A stretch of 64,000 bases of DNA from Anaerolineaceae bacterium (GCA_016936755.1 JAFGXF010000060.1:20449-84448); one strand, 5' to 3'. Positions 30,486-40,173 are shown, numbered from the stretch's first letter. The notes: a model not told the origin generated them from the sequence alone. Made by a program: numbers and translations.

Positions 30486-30514
30486 TTGAAAATAAGACAA
30501 ATTTCATGTAGAAT
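30486..30514 (+). promoter_or_regulatory. Sigma70-like promoter of the spoVS-like gene: TTGAAA-N17-TAGAAT
   Basis: -35 30486-30491, -10 30509-30514, about 80 bp before the ATG. Confidence 0.6.
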
Positions 30515-30592
30515 GTGAGGAAGAACTGTGGTTCAGCCCCCTTGGCTTTATTACATAGTAAACGGAAAGGGAATGCGGATTGGAGTATAACA

Positions 30593-30853
30593 ATGGACGT
30601 CATCAAAGTATCAGCAACATCGCGAACCGCAGCAGTTGCAGGGGCAATTGCCGGGGTAATCCGGGAAAAAAAACACGCTGAGGTCCAGGCTATTGGTGCT
30701 GGCGCAGTGAATCAAGCATTAAAAGCAGTTGTTCTGGCAAAGGGATATTTAGTCAACGATGGTATTGACATCGTTTGTGTTCCTGAATTTGTTGATGTGG
30801 ATATCGAAGGTAAAATTCGTACAGCGATTAAAATTATAGTTGACCCGCGTTAG
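30593..30853 (+). CDS. spoVS: Stage V sporulation protein S-like (SpoVS/Alba-like)
   Basis: MDVIKVSATSRTAAVAGAIAGVIREKKHAEVQAIGAGAVNQALKAVVLAKGYL. Confidence 0.93.
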   Translation: MDVIKVSATSRTAAVAGAIAGVIREKKHAEVQAIGAGAVNQALKAVVLAKGYLVNDGIDIVCVPEFVDVDIEGKIRTAIKIIVDPR

Positions 30854-31520
30854 AGGAATCCTGATTAAGGGCAGCAACCTCTTCAGGTGCAAAAACAACC
30901 TCCTCCCGGCCGGTTAATTTATCCTGTACCTTTTTAACAATGAGTTCAAGATGGCGTGGGTGTGCCACATAATCCAAGTCGTCTGCTGGTACGGTCAATA
31001 CCGGACAGAGAGTGAACGAATTGATCCAATCTTCATACAATGAGTTTAATTTCGATAAATACTCTGGGGTAATAGACTTTTCAAAATCGCGACCACGTAA
31101 TTTGATACGGGTGATTAATGTATCCACAGATGCACGTAAGTATATTACCAGATCAGGTGGTGGGAGGAAAACAGATAATATCTTATACAGGTCTTGGTAT
31201 GTCTCAAAATCGCGAACGTTAAGCGTTCCTTGTTGGAATAAATTTTTTGCAAAAATTTCAGCATCCTCATAAATACTACGATCCTGAATGGCCGAGCCAT
31301 TAAATTGAACGACTTGGTGATGAATTCGTAGTCGATGTGTGAGGAAGAAAACCTGTGAATGAAAACCCCAAGTATGCATGTCGTTGTAAAAATCAGCCAG
31401 GTAAGGATTTTGCGCTACTGGCTCGTAAAAAGGAGTCCAACCCAGACGTTGGCAAAGAAGCTCAACCAGAGTGGACTTCCCCACGCCGATGTTTCCTGCA
31501 ATTGCGATGAATTTATTCAA
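30834..31520 (-). CDS. Deoxynucleoside kinase (paralog 2)
   Basis: IAIAGNIGVGKSTLVELL, EPVAQNPYLADFYNDMHTWGFHSQVFFLTHRL, QDRSIYEDAEIFA. Confidence 0.93.
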   Translation of the reverse strand: MNKFIAIAGNIGVGKSTLVELLCQRLGWTPFYEPVAQNPYLADFYNDMHTWGFHSQVFFLTHRLRIHHQVVQFNGSAIQDRSIYEDAEIFAKNLFQQGTLNVRDFETYQDLYKILSVFLPPPDLVIYLRASVDTLITRIKLRGRDFEKSITPEYLSKLNSLYEDWINSFTLCPVLTVPADDLDYVAHPRHLELIVKKVQDKLTGREEVVFAPEEVAALNQDSSNAGQL

Positions 31521-31600
31521 GTGAAACCCTCCTGAATAATATATTACTGTTGTAACATGGAAGTTCTAATAATAACTGTTGTCTTTTGGGTCCCATCAGC

Positions 31601-32326
31601 TTACTTACTTATTTCTTGTTCCACAAGGGTAGCAAACACCTGGTACGGTTGAGCTCCGACGACCGGAATTCCATTAACAAAGAATGTCGGGGTCGATTGG
31701 ACTCCCAGGGCAATCGCATATGCCAAGTCCGCTTTCACTTCATCGGTGTACTTATTTGAAGAAAGACATTGTGTGAACTCTTCCAGATCCAAACTTATTT
31801 CGCTTGCGTAATTATGGATTGCTGTCGAATTTAACTGAGTAGTGCTTGAGTACACCTTGTTAAAATAATCCCAATACTTTCCCTGATCACCAGCGCAATT
31901 TGCCGCTTCTGCAGCTGCATTGGCACTATCATGGATGCCTGTCAGCGGGAAATCCCTGTACACAAAACGGATCTGGCCCTCATAGGTTTGCATTAGTAAA
32001 CCAAAAACCTCCAAATACCATTTTTGACAATAATAGCATTGATAATCACTGAACATGATGATCGTCACGGGAGCATCAAGCGGGCCAATGTATGGATCAT
32101 CGTCGACTGAAATATCATACCGCATTAGCGCTTCTTCATCATTATTCTGTGCAGCCTCTGCTTGGTTATCAACACCGCCACGACCCCAAACCAGAAAACC
32201 CAAGCCAAACCCCAGCAAGAACACAAAGGGAAGGATAAAATAATACACCCGCGCAGTATGGGTGTTTTCTTTCTTATTGGTCTTGGATGAACGTCTTGAT
32301 TTTCTCGATTGTGGAGAGTAAACCAT
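31601..32326 (-). CDS. Membrane-anchored DsbA-family thioredoxin-like protein
   Basis: N-terminal TM segment; IIMFSDYQCYYCQKWY; cis-Pro region GVQSTPTFFVNG. Confidence 0.9.
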   Translation of the reverse strand: MVYSPQSRKSRRSSKTNKKENTHTARVYYFILPFVFLLGFGLGFLVWGRGGVDNQAEAAQNNDEEALMRYDISVDDDPYIGPLDAPVTIIMFSDYQCYYCQKWYLEVFGLLMQTYEGQIRFVYRDFPLTGIHDSANAAAEAANCAGDQGKYWDYFNKVYSSTTQLNSTAIHNYASEISLDLEEFTQCLSSNKYTDEVKADLAYAIALGVQSTPTFFVNGIPVVGAQPYQVFATLVEQEISK

Positions 32327-32484
32327 GCGGCGATTATATCATGTTGATACCAACCGGTATTTAAGGGATTAACTTTAAATATGATAGTATTAAGTCATAA
32401 AAATGATAAATAACTGAAACAACTTGAGTAATACTGGCGTTTTTTGTTTTCATGTTGTATACTCATTAAAAAGGGCAGGGCCTA

Positions 32485-33615
32485 ATGAAAATCAATGTAT
32501 CACAACAGCAATTTTCACACGGGCTGAGCATTGTTTCCCGGGCAGTCTCATCCAGAAGCACATTACCAGTTCTATCAAATATACTTATCGCAACTGACGA
32601 GGGTCGTCTCAGGCTTTCAGCGACCAACCTGGAATTGGGTATAACAACTTGGATTGGGGCTCAAATAGAAGAAGAGGGCGCAACGACTGTGCCTGCGCGA
32701 ACGATCGTGGACCTAGTCACCGCCTTACCCAATACATCGGTTCAAATGGAGTTGGATACGACAACTCAAACACTGAATGTTGTGAGTGGAACCTCCAACA
32801 CAGATATCAAATGCATCGATGCACAAGAATTTCCACCGATACCAACACCTGACCTTAAAGAGGGAATTGAACTAAGTGTAGCTGAGTTTAAACAAAACAT
32901 CCAGCAAGTTGGATTTTCTGCTTCCAGTGACGAAGCCAGGCCGATCCTAACCGGAGTATTAATGACAATAGAGGGAAAGGATGTGTCCATGGTGGCAACT
33001 GATGGATTTAGAATATCCGTAAAAAAATCAACACTCTCAAAGGCCGGCCCCACCGGGGTATCCATCACAGTTCCTGCAAGAGCACTTGGCGAGCTCGCCC
33101 GAGTTGCTGTTAATGCCGAAGAAAAAATTACCATGGTGCTTCCGAAATCGCGTGGGCAGGTTATTTTCCACCTTAAGGATGTGGAATTAGTCTCTCAATT
33201 AATTGAAGGTAACTTCCCGGATTATCGGGCTATCATTCCACAATCATTTAAAACCCGCACAGAACTGACAACAGAGTCTTTATTGAAAGCATGCAAGCAG
33301 GCAGAGATTATTGCCCGTGAAGGCACCAATGTCGCAAAAGTAAGCATCAATCCGACTGGTGAGAATCAACCAGGAAAAATCGAACTTTCTGCTACTGCTG
33401 AGCAAACCGGCTCAAGCGAAATCACCGTGGATGCATCCGTTGATGGTGTCCCATTGCTGATTGCTTTTAATGTGCGCTATTTAAGGGAGGTATTAGAGGT
33501 TGTTAGTACCGCCAATGTGTCTCTTGAGACGAACGCAGCCAACACACCAGCAATGCTAAAAATGGTCGGAGACGACAGCTACATGCATGTGATCATGCCA
33601 ATGCACCTTGGATGA
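32485..33615 (+). CDS. dnaN: DNA polymerase III subunit beta (sliding clamp)
   Basis: MKINVSQQQFSHGLSIVSRAVSSRSTLPVLSNILI; C-terminal YMHVIMPMHL. Confidence 0.96.
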   Translation: MKINVSQQQFSHGLSIVSRAVSSRSTLPVLSNILIATDEGRLRLSATNLELGITTWIGAQIEEEGATTVPARTIVDLVTALPNTSVQMELDTTTQTLNVVSGTSNTDIKCIDAQEFPPIPTPDLKEGIELSVAEFKQNIQQVGFSASSDEARPILTGVLMTIEGKDVSMVATDGFRISVKKSTLSKAGPTGVSITVPARALGELARVAVNAEEKITMVLPKSRGQVIFHLKDVELVSQLIEGNFPDYRAIIPQSFKTRTELTTESLLKACKQAEIIAREGTNVAKVSINPTGENQPGKIELSATAEQTGSSEITVDASVDGVPLLIAFNVRYLREVLEVVSTANVSLETNAANTPAMLKMVGDDSYMHVIMPMHLG

Positions 33616-33618
33616 TCA

Positions 33619-35955
33619 ATGTATAGCGATGCCGGCCAGTCTAAACAACTTGTTAACATCACACTGATATTAAGCCAGTATCCAATACTTTCAAAAAAAA
33701 TTCGCGCCCGGATGAGGCGCGAATTATTTAAACAGCAGCTTGTTGAAGAGACGCATTTCGAAAAAGAAGTCAGACAAGAGGCTATCAAATCACAGGAAAG
33801 GGAAGGATTAGAAAACCCCTTTTTGGAAGAACCGGCCGAGATGTGGGAACGACGGCTGGAAGTCACTCGGGATTACTTAACAGATCTATACTTTTCCAAG
33901 TTTATGAATCCGGAGCAATTCAATACACTGGTAAAAGAAGTACTGGGCGAGCGCGGAATTGAACATGAAACCTCTATTTTATCCATAAATCCGGAACTGG
34001 CCCCACAGAATCTGCTGTTTGAGCAGGCGTTGACAATTGAAAGCTATCAGACCAGTAAACGCAGACGAATGGATCCGCGGCTTCAGGAAATAAAAGTGGT
34101 TTTGATCAAGAATTTGATCAGCGACCACTTGCCGTATATCAACATTGCCAAAGAATGGTTTACAATCTCTGATTTGGCTGAAATTCGCAAGCACAGGATC
34201 GGACCAGGGCGAATCGGCGGGAAGGCTGCCGGAATGTTGCTTGCCTCAACCATCATAAAATCAGTAGGAGATAAAGAGCTGATTGACAGCGTAAACATAC
34301 CCAAATCATTCTTTGTTGGGGCGGACCTGTTTTATGTGTTCATGTCAATGAATAACCTTGTCCATTGGAACGATCAGAAATACAAATCAGAAGATCAAAT
34401 GCGGAGGGATTATCCGCAAATTGTAAAAAAATTCGAGGACAGTAAATTCCCTCCAGAGATACTGGAGGAATTGGAACGTATACTTAATTTGGTTGGGAAA
34501 ACCCCCTTGATTGTTAGGTCATCAAGTCTGTTGGAAGACAACTTTGGAGCATCTTTTGTGGGAAAATACGAAAGCGTCTTCTGCCCAAATCAAAAAAGCA
34601 CAAAAGTAAATTTAAGGGAATTATGTCGGGCAATTAAACGTGTGTACGCCACAACTTTGAATCCAGACGCACTTCTTTATCGGCGCCGAAGAGGGCTATT
34701 GGACTACGACGAGAGAATGGCCGTTCTGATACAGGTTGTCGTGGGTGAAAAACAAGGCAAGTATTATATGCCACAGACCGCTGGAGTAGCATTCAGCCAT
34801 AACCAATTCCGCTGGTCACCACAAATTGAACCCGAGGCAGGGTTTGTGCGTCTTGTTTGGGGACTGGGAACACGAGCTGTAGATAGGGTTGGAAATGACT
34901 ACCCGCGTTTGATAGCACTCAGTCACCCATTACTCTATCCATCCAATTCGATTAAATCCATACGACGATACTCCCAGCAATATGTTGACCTGATCGATTT
35001 GGATGCGAATAAGTTTTGCACTTTACCGATAGGGAGCGTGTTATCGCCGGGCGACAGTACGGTTCGTCTTTTTACACAAGTTGAGCAGGATGGTTATATT
35101 CAATCATTGCTAGGTAACATTAAAACAAGCGATATACCCAACCTTATCTTCACTTTTGAAGATTTCATCAAACAGACAAAATTTGTGCCGATAATGAAAA
35201 AGATCCTTGGTTTACTGGAAGGGCATTACCATGCGCCAGTTGATATCGAATTTACTGCCAACATCATAAATTTGACGCCTACAACGAAAGATGTTGAAAT
35301 CACAATCGTTCAATGCCGGCCGCAGAGCAGATTAAGTGAATTAAAAGAAGTAAGAATACCCCCCGATTTAAAGAAGGAGGATATGGTTTTTTCTACCTGG
35401 TTTATGGTCCCAAGAGGACACATACCAAAGATACGATATATCCTTTTTGTCCCCCCGGAAGAATATTTCAAACTGGATACTTTGCAGGCAAGAAATGATA
35501 TTGGCAGAATCATCGGTTCTTTAAACCAATCATTAAAAGACGAAACCTTTATATGCATTGGACCGGGCCGCTGGGGAACGTCCAACCCTGATCTGGGAAT
35601 TTATGTGAATTATTCCGACATCTACAATGCAAAAGCATTGGTGGAACTTACCGGAAAAGGGCGAGGAGCTGTCCCGGAACCCTCGTTGGGCACCCATTTC
35701 TTCCAGGATCTACTGGAGGCACAGATCTACCCCCTGGTAGTAAATCTGGACGACAGCCGGGCGTACCTCAACCAGACAATATTTTTTCAGTCACCCGATC
35801 AAATATCACGATTCCACAAAGATGCAGAAAACAAAAAGACATGTCTTAAGGTGATTGACATTACTGACTATAAACCCGAACATCATGTGGAAATAATGAT
35901 GGATGATGAAAAAGGCAGAGCGGTTGCCTACCTGATGCCTGATATAACCAGCTGA
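33619..35955 (+). CDS. PEP/pyruvate-binding domain protein (PEP-synthase N-terminal-like ATP-grasp)
   Basis: GRIGGKAAGMLLA, LIVRSSSLLEDNFGASFVGKYESVF; no swivelling His domain recognisable. Confidence 0.85.
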   Translation: MYSDAGQSKQLVNITLILSQYPILSKKIRARMRRELFKQQLVEETHFEKEVRQEAIKSQEREGLENPFLEEPAEMWERRLEVTRDYLTDLYFSKFMNPEQFNTLVKEVLGERGIEHETSILSINPELAPQNLLFEQALTIESYQTSKRRRMDPRLQEIKVVLIKNLISDHLPYINIAKEWFTISDLAEIRKHRIGPGRIGGKAAGMLLASTIIKSVGDKELIDSVNIPKSFFVGADLFYVFMSMNNLVHWNDQKYKSEDQMRRDYPQIVKKFEDSKFPPEILEELERILNLVGKTPLIVRSSSLLEDNFGASFVGKYESVFCPNQKSTKVNLRELCRAIKRVYATTLNPDALLYRRRRGLLDYDERMAVLIQVVVGEKQGKYYMPQTAGVAFSHNQFRWSPQIEPEAGFVRLVWGLGTRAVDRVGNDYPRLIALSHPLLYPSNSIKSIRRYSQQYVDLIDLDANKFCTLPIGSVLSPGDSTVRLFTQVEQDGYIQSLLGNIKTSDIPNLIFTFEDFIKQTKFVPIMKKILGLLEGHYHAPVDIEFTANIINLTPTTKDVEITIVQCRPQSRLSELKEVRIPPDLKKEDMVFSTWFMVPRGHIPKIRYILFVPPEEYFKLDTLQARNDIGRIIGSLNQSLKDETFICIGPGRWGTSNPDLGIYVNYSDIYNAKALVELTGKGRGAVPEPSLGTHFFQDLLEAQIYPLVVNLDDSRAYLNQTIFFQSPDQISRFHKDAENKKTCLKVIDITDYKPEHHVEIMMDDEKGRAVAYLMPDITS

Positions 35956-35966
35956 CAGCGCAGGCA

Positions 35967-35982
35967 TGTTTCACGTGAAACA
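35967..35982. promoter_or_regulatory. parS: parS centromere site TGTTTCACGTGAAACA (exact consensus)
   Basis: Exact 16-bp palindrome between convergent genes. Confidence 0.93.
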
Positions 35983-35988
35983 ATGGTT

Positions 35989-37713
35989 TTATTGATCTTT
36001 CGATAACGAGGACAGGAGCTCATCCACAGATTGGAGTGTGCCTTGGCTGACACCCCCCAACATTTGAGCTAGTTCAAGGCGACGCTGATCCCTGGTTAAA
36101 AACTCAACAGATGTAGTCGTTCGGCCTGATTCAACCATCTTTAATACTTTAATATGCTGATCGCCATACGCCGCCAATTGTGGTAAATGTGTAACACAGA
36201 ACACTTGGTGTTGTCTGGCAAGGGACCACAACTTCTGACCAACCACTAGACCAACACGACCACCAATACCCTGGTCGATCTCGTCAAAAATCAAGGTTGG
36301 AATTGAATCAGCCCGGGCAAGAACATTTTTCAATGCCAGCATTAAGCGAGATGTCTCTCCGCCGGATGCTATTTTTACAAGAGATTTTAAACCCTCGCCA
36401 GGATTGGGGGCTACCAGAAACTCAACTTTGTCAGATCCAGTGGAGTCGAATGCGACCTTTCGCCCATTCGCCAGGGGAATTCCATTCGAATCATCCAATG
36501 TTTGAAAGTCCACCTGGAAGCGCGCGCCTGACATACGCAGGTCTGCCAGTTCCATCTCGAGAGCCTTCGAGAGCATGTCGGCCGCCCTTTTCCTTTGAGT
36601 GGATAAATCCTGATTGACTTTAGACAACTCGTTGATTAGCTTCTCTTGGGCGCCCTCCAACAAGGAGATTCGTTCTTCGGCGTGGGTGATGCCATCCAAC
36701 TCTAACCTGGCTTTATGTAGATAGGCATTTACTGCGTTGATCTCGCCGCCATATTTTCGCTTTAATGATTGGAGTAATTCAAGCCGTTCTTCAACTTCAT
36801 CAAGACGTTTGGGATTGAATTCGATTTGATCTTTATAAGCTGTTAATTCCCTGGTTATTTCGTTTAGGGTGGTTGCATAATTTTCTGCCATCTCCAGCAA
36901 CCCACTCTTGGTTTCATCCGTTTTGGCAATATTGTGCAATGATAGTATAAGGCGACCGGCCAACTCTGTTATTGATGGAGCGTCGGGCCGGTTTTCCTCC
37001 AATAAGACGAGCGCCTCATTTGTAGAGGCGGCCAGGCCTTCGGCGTTGGATAGCCGCGTTCGTTCTGCCCGAAGAGTCTCTTCCTCTTCGTCGGATGTTA
37101 ATCGGGCGGCTTCAATTTCATTGATTTGGAAGGTTAGAAGATCCACCCGCTGGGCAATTTCCTGTTCACTGCGCCGCAGACTTGAAAGTTCTTTTCGTAC
37201 TTCCATCAGCTTGTGATATATCTCGACGTATCGAGCTCTGGGAGCTTCAATGTCTGAAAACCGATCTAATAAACCAAGATGCTGGCGAACATCCAGCAAG
37301 GAAAGATGCTCTGATTGCCCATGAATATCAATCAAATTGACGCCAAGTTCTCTGAGAAGGCCGATATTGACGCTATGTCCGTTAATTCGGGCTGTATTTC
37401 TGCCCTCCAAACGCAGATCCCGTTCCAGTTGAACATAGTTGGGATCGTCAAAAATATCCTCCCGTTGAAGAATGGCGTGTATTGACTCCCGGTTGGATTC
37501 TGTGATACGAAATGTGGCTTGTAAATTGGCATGGCTGGTTCCCGTCCTGATGTTGGTGGGGTCGGTTTTACCGCCGACGAGAAGCTCCAATGCATCCAGA
37601 ATGATGGATTTTCCTGCACCGGTCTCCCCAGTGAAGATGATCAATCCATCACTAAATTTTAGTTCCAAGAGCGGGATGATCGCAAAATTCTCAATTCGCA
37701 GTTCAAGTAGCAT
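35989..37713 (-). CDS. recN: DNA repair protein RecN
   Basis: MLLELRIENFAIIPLLELKFSDGLIIFTGETGAGKSIILDAL; LIFDEIDQGIGGRVG. Confidence 0.95.
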   Translation of the reverse strand: MLLELRIENFAIIPLLELKFSDGLIIFTGETGAGKSIILDALELLVGGKTDPTNIRTGTSHANLQATFRITESNRESIHAILQREDIFDDPNYVQLERDLRLEGRNTARINGHSVNIGLLRELGVNLIDIHGQSEHLSLLDVRQHLGLLDRFSDIEAPRARYVEIYHKLMEVRKELSSLRRSEQEIAQRVDLLTFQINEIEAARLTSDEEEETLRAERTRLSNAEGLAASTNEALVLLEENRPDAPSITELAGRLILSLHNIAKTDETKSGLLEMAENYATTLNEITRELTAYKDQIEFNPKRLDEVEERLELLQSLKRKYGGEINAVNAYLHKARLELDGITHAEERISLLEGAQEKLINELSKVNQDLSTQRKRAADMLSKALEMELADLRMSGARFQVDFQTLDDSNGIPLANGRKVAFDSTGSDKVEFLVAPNPGEGLKSLVKIASGGETSRLMLALKNVLARADSIPTLIFDEIDQGIGGRVGLVVGQKLWSLARQHQVFCVTHLPQLAAYGDQHIKVLKMVESGRTTTSVEFLTRDQRRLELAQMLGGVSQGTLQSVDELLSSLSKDQ

Positions 37714-37724
37714 GATAGATAATA

Positions 37725-38276
37725 TTAACGTAATTGAATGCCAGATAAGCGACGATAACAGGTGGTGGCCGCGATGATGGCATATAACACTGGCCAGGCT
37801 AGCGAGAGCATTCCCATACCCATAACCGATAACTCAACCCCACCGACCAATAAAGTTGAGATCAAGATAAACAATATGGGGAAGGCAGTAAGTACGCCAC
37901 CGATAAACGTGGAGAGACCCACCAGTTTAAATAACGTTCGGTTCCTGCGTTTGCGGATTGCAAAACGAACCGCTTCAGCGATTGCCATCCCAGCTAGGGG
38001 CGACAAGAGCAGTATAAAAAAGCCAATCAGGTCGGTTAACAAACTGCCCAGAAAAGAAAGGGTTGCAGAAACCAACAACGCTACAGGGAAGTCGTACCAC
38101 CTGGCGGTGTCAAAGATCTTTTGCTGACCACGAATACATTCCGCACAGCGATAGCCTGTTTCTGTGTGAATAGCACAGCGCGCACATATTGGGCGATCGC
38201 AACGATTGCATCGTAATCCGGTTTCTACGGAAGGATGTTTATAACAGAATTGAGGTTGTGGCAATTCGCTGCTCAT
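37725..38276 (-). CDS. B-box-type zinc finger membrane protein
   Basis: CYKHPSVETGLRCNRCDRPICARCAIHTETGYRCAEC followed by TM segments. Confidence 0.75.
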   Translation of the reverse strand: MSSELPQPQFCYKHPSVETGLRCNRCDRPICARCAIHTETGYRCAECIRGQQKIFDTARWYDFPVALLVSATLSFLGSLLTDLIGFFILLLSPLAGMAIAEAVRFAIRKRRNRTLFKLVGLSTFIGGVLTAFPILFILISTLLVGGVELSVMGMGMLSLAWPVLYAIIAATTCYRRLSGIQLR

Positions 38277-39172
38277 CGATGAGTTCCGGTAATTGGGTTG
38301 TATTCCATGTATTTTGACAGGATATGATAAAAGTATCCCGGTCCTTCGAAACGAATCAGGGAAAGAACATGTCGGGATGCATTAACCTTAACGATATCAC
38401 CTTCTGTCAAGGTGACGGCGGGTTGCCCATCAAGGCTAAGAACCGCTCCGTGAGTCGAGATGGCGCTGATACAAACAGACACCCCTTCTCCTAAAACGAT
38501 TCCACGATCGATTGAAAGATGGGGCGCAACTGGAATGATTAATATATTGCGGAGATCGGGTGGCAGGATCGGTCCACCTGCAGCCAGGGCGTAGGCTGTT
38601 GACCCGGTTGCCGTGGCGGCGATCAGGCCATCAGCCATGTAGGAGGTTAATAGATAATCGTCAACTTGTGCAGTAATCTGGATCGGTCGGACAACACCAC
38701 CGCGGCCAATAAAAGCGTCATTTAATACCGTCCAACTGCCCCGCCTTTGGGTCATATTGATTAACTCAACATCCAGCATCATCCGTTGTTCAATACGATA
38801 ATTTCCAGACAATAAAGCATCCAGATTGTCTTTCCACTCGTTATGGTGGAGCTCAAAAAGAAAACCCATTCTGCCCACATTGACACCCAGAATTGGCAGA
38901 TTAAGGGGCGCACATACGCGGCCGACGCGCAGTAACGTTCCATCCCCACCTAAAGCAATCATCAAGTCTGGCTGCAGGGAGTTGATGGCAGGTTGAAGCT
39001 CGCGATCAGAAAAGGATTTACAGACAATGTTTATACCGTGCTGGACCAGATAGTTGGAGATATTCTCCCCCTCCTGCTCAGCCTCTTTCAGTGAGGGGTG
39101 GTATACAATAATTACATTCCGAAGATTGATTTTTTGAATTCCGGGGTTTAATATGGAGGGCATGGTCATCAC
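38273..39172 (-). CDS. nadK: NAD kinase
   Basis: LMIALGGDGTLLRVGR, NVGRMGFLFE, ATATGSTAYALAAGGPILPPD. Confidence 0.94.
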   Translation of the reverse strand: MMTMPSILNPGIQKINLRNVIIVYHPSLKEAEQEGENISNYLVQHGINIVCKSFSDRELQPAINSLQPDLMIALGGDGTLLRVGRVCAPLNLPILGVNVGRMGFLFELHHNEWKDNLDALLSGNYRIEQRMMLDVELINMTQRRGSWTVLNDAFIGRGGVVRPIQITAQVDDYLLTSYMADGLIAATATGSTAYALAAGGPILPPDLRNILIIPVAPHLSIDRGIVLGEGVSVCISAISTHGAVLSLDGQPAVTLTEGDIVKVNASRHVLSLIRFEGPGYFYHILSKYMEYNPITGTHR

Positions 39173-39189
39173 TCAATATTGCGCATAGT

Positions 39190-39831
39190 TTAATTTTTGG
39201 TTTGTTTGAGTTGTTCAGATAACTGGCGCATGGTTTTTTCCAGATGTTGTTCGCGCAAACTGATGGTCAAATCCCCTCTGGTCCTCTCGATAATACCACG
39301 AACAAGATCGGTTTGCCTGCGCAGACCATTTGTTACTGCATCCGGGTAATCCATTGTAATTAAACTGGAATATATGTCATCCATGCATGCCAGCAAACGT
39401 TCCGCTTCCTGTGAGTAACCCTGCCGGAGTATGTCCAGGCAGTGCCGGCGTAACTCCCCGATGCATTCTGCCAGCCCATTCAAGTATGTGGCGTGTTCAA
39501 CCCCCAGTGAATCGGGATCTGGTAGAGGTTTTTTTTCAATGATCGCGAAGGTTAAGCTTGCCTCGCAGAATTCCTTTAATGCATCTTGTGTATATCCGGC
39601 AAAATACAGATCGGGGAAGGACGCAAGGTTGCTTTTCAGTTGATTGACAAGCTTGTGTGTCTCGGCAATGTGCTCCTGCGCAAGGTCAACCTCTCCGCGA
39701 TGGGTTGCCCGGATGGCATTGGCTGAGTGACGTGTTATGGCGCGAGCATGTACCAGCGCCTGGTCGCGGGCACTGGTACACGCCTCCAGTGACTTGTTAA
39801 TACGATCAATAATTGATGCCAGGGTATCCAT
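39190..39831 (-). CDS. Translin family protein
   Basis: RDQALVHARAITRHSANAIRATHRGE, YLNGLAECIGELRRHCLDILRQG, LRRQTDLVRGIIERTRGDLT; start reset to MDTLASIID. Confidence 0.82.
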   Translation of the reverse strand: MDTLASIIDRINKSLEACTSARDQALVHARAITRHSANAIRATHRGEVDLAQEHIAETHKLVNQLKSNLASFPDLYFAGYTQDALKEFCEASLTFAIIEKKPLPDPDSLGVEHATYLNGLAECIGELRRHCLDILRQGYSQEAERLLACMDDIYSSLITMDYPDAVTNGLRRQTDLVRGIIERTRGDLTISLREQHLEKTMRQLSEQLKQTKN

Positions 39832-39835
39832 GATT

Positions 39836-40159
39836 TCAGTCCTCTGTTGGTTTCTCTGGAGGATGGACACCTTTAAATAGCGTGCTGGCCAGGTTGTTAT
39901 CGCCTGGAAGTCGTATTTCACCAAATACAGATTCGAAGCGCTTAAGGTTATCACCCAGTGCGTGGTAGAAAAGTTTGGCCCCAATAGGAGACATTAAAAT
40001 GCGGTTGATGATCTCTGCAGTTGTGTCACCAGGAAGAAGTTGAGCAAAGTCAAAAACCAGCTCACCAGGAGAATGAGAGATGCGGACCAGATTGGCATAG
40101 CTGGCCTGCAATGTTTCGCGGCTGGTGAACTTGGGAACGTTTGATTTTGGTGAATCCAT
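39836..40159 (-). CDS. DUF3467 domain protein
   Basis: YANLVRISHSPGELVFDFAQLLPG...RILMSPIGAKLFYHALGDNLKRFESVFGEI. Confidence 0.82.
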   Translation of the reverse strand: MDSPKSNVPKFTSRETLQASYANLVRISHSPGELVFDFAQLLPGDTTAEIINRILMSPIGAKLFYHALGDNLKRFESVFGEIRLPGDNNLASTLFKGVHPPEKPTED

Positions 40160-40173
40160 TGTCCTACTTATTA

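Larger units (their letters stand above)
30173..30514. other. oriC: Candidate chromosomal replication origin (oriC-like)
   Basis: DnaA-box-like 9-mers at 30187-30195, 30209-30217, 30250-30258 (exact), 30297-30305 (exact), 30307-30315, 30421-30429; (TTA)5 at 30434-30448; strongly AT-rich; near dnaN and parS. Confidence 0.72.

Noticed and set aside
32327-32484. Origin placed immediately upstream of dnaN
   Set aside because: The dnaN upstream region is AT-rich but has no clear DnaA boxes, unlike 30.17-30.51 kb
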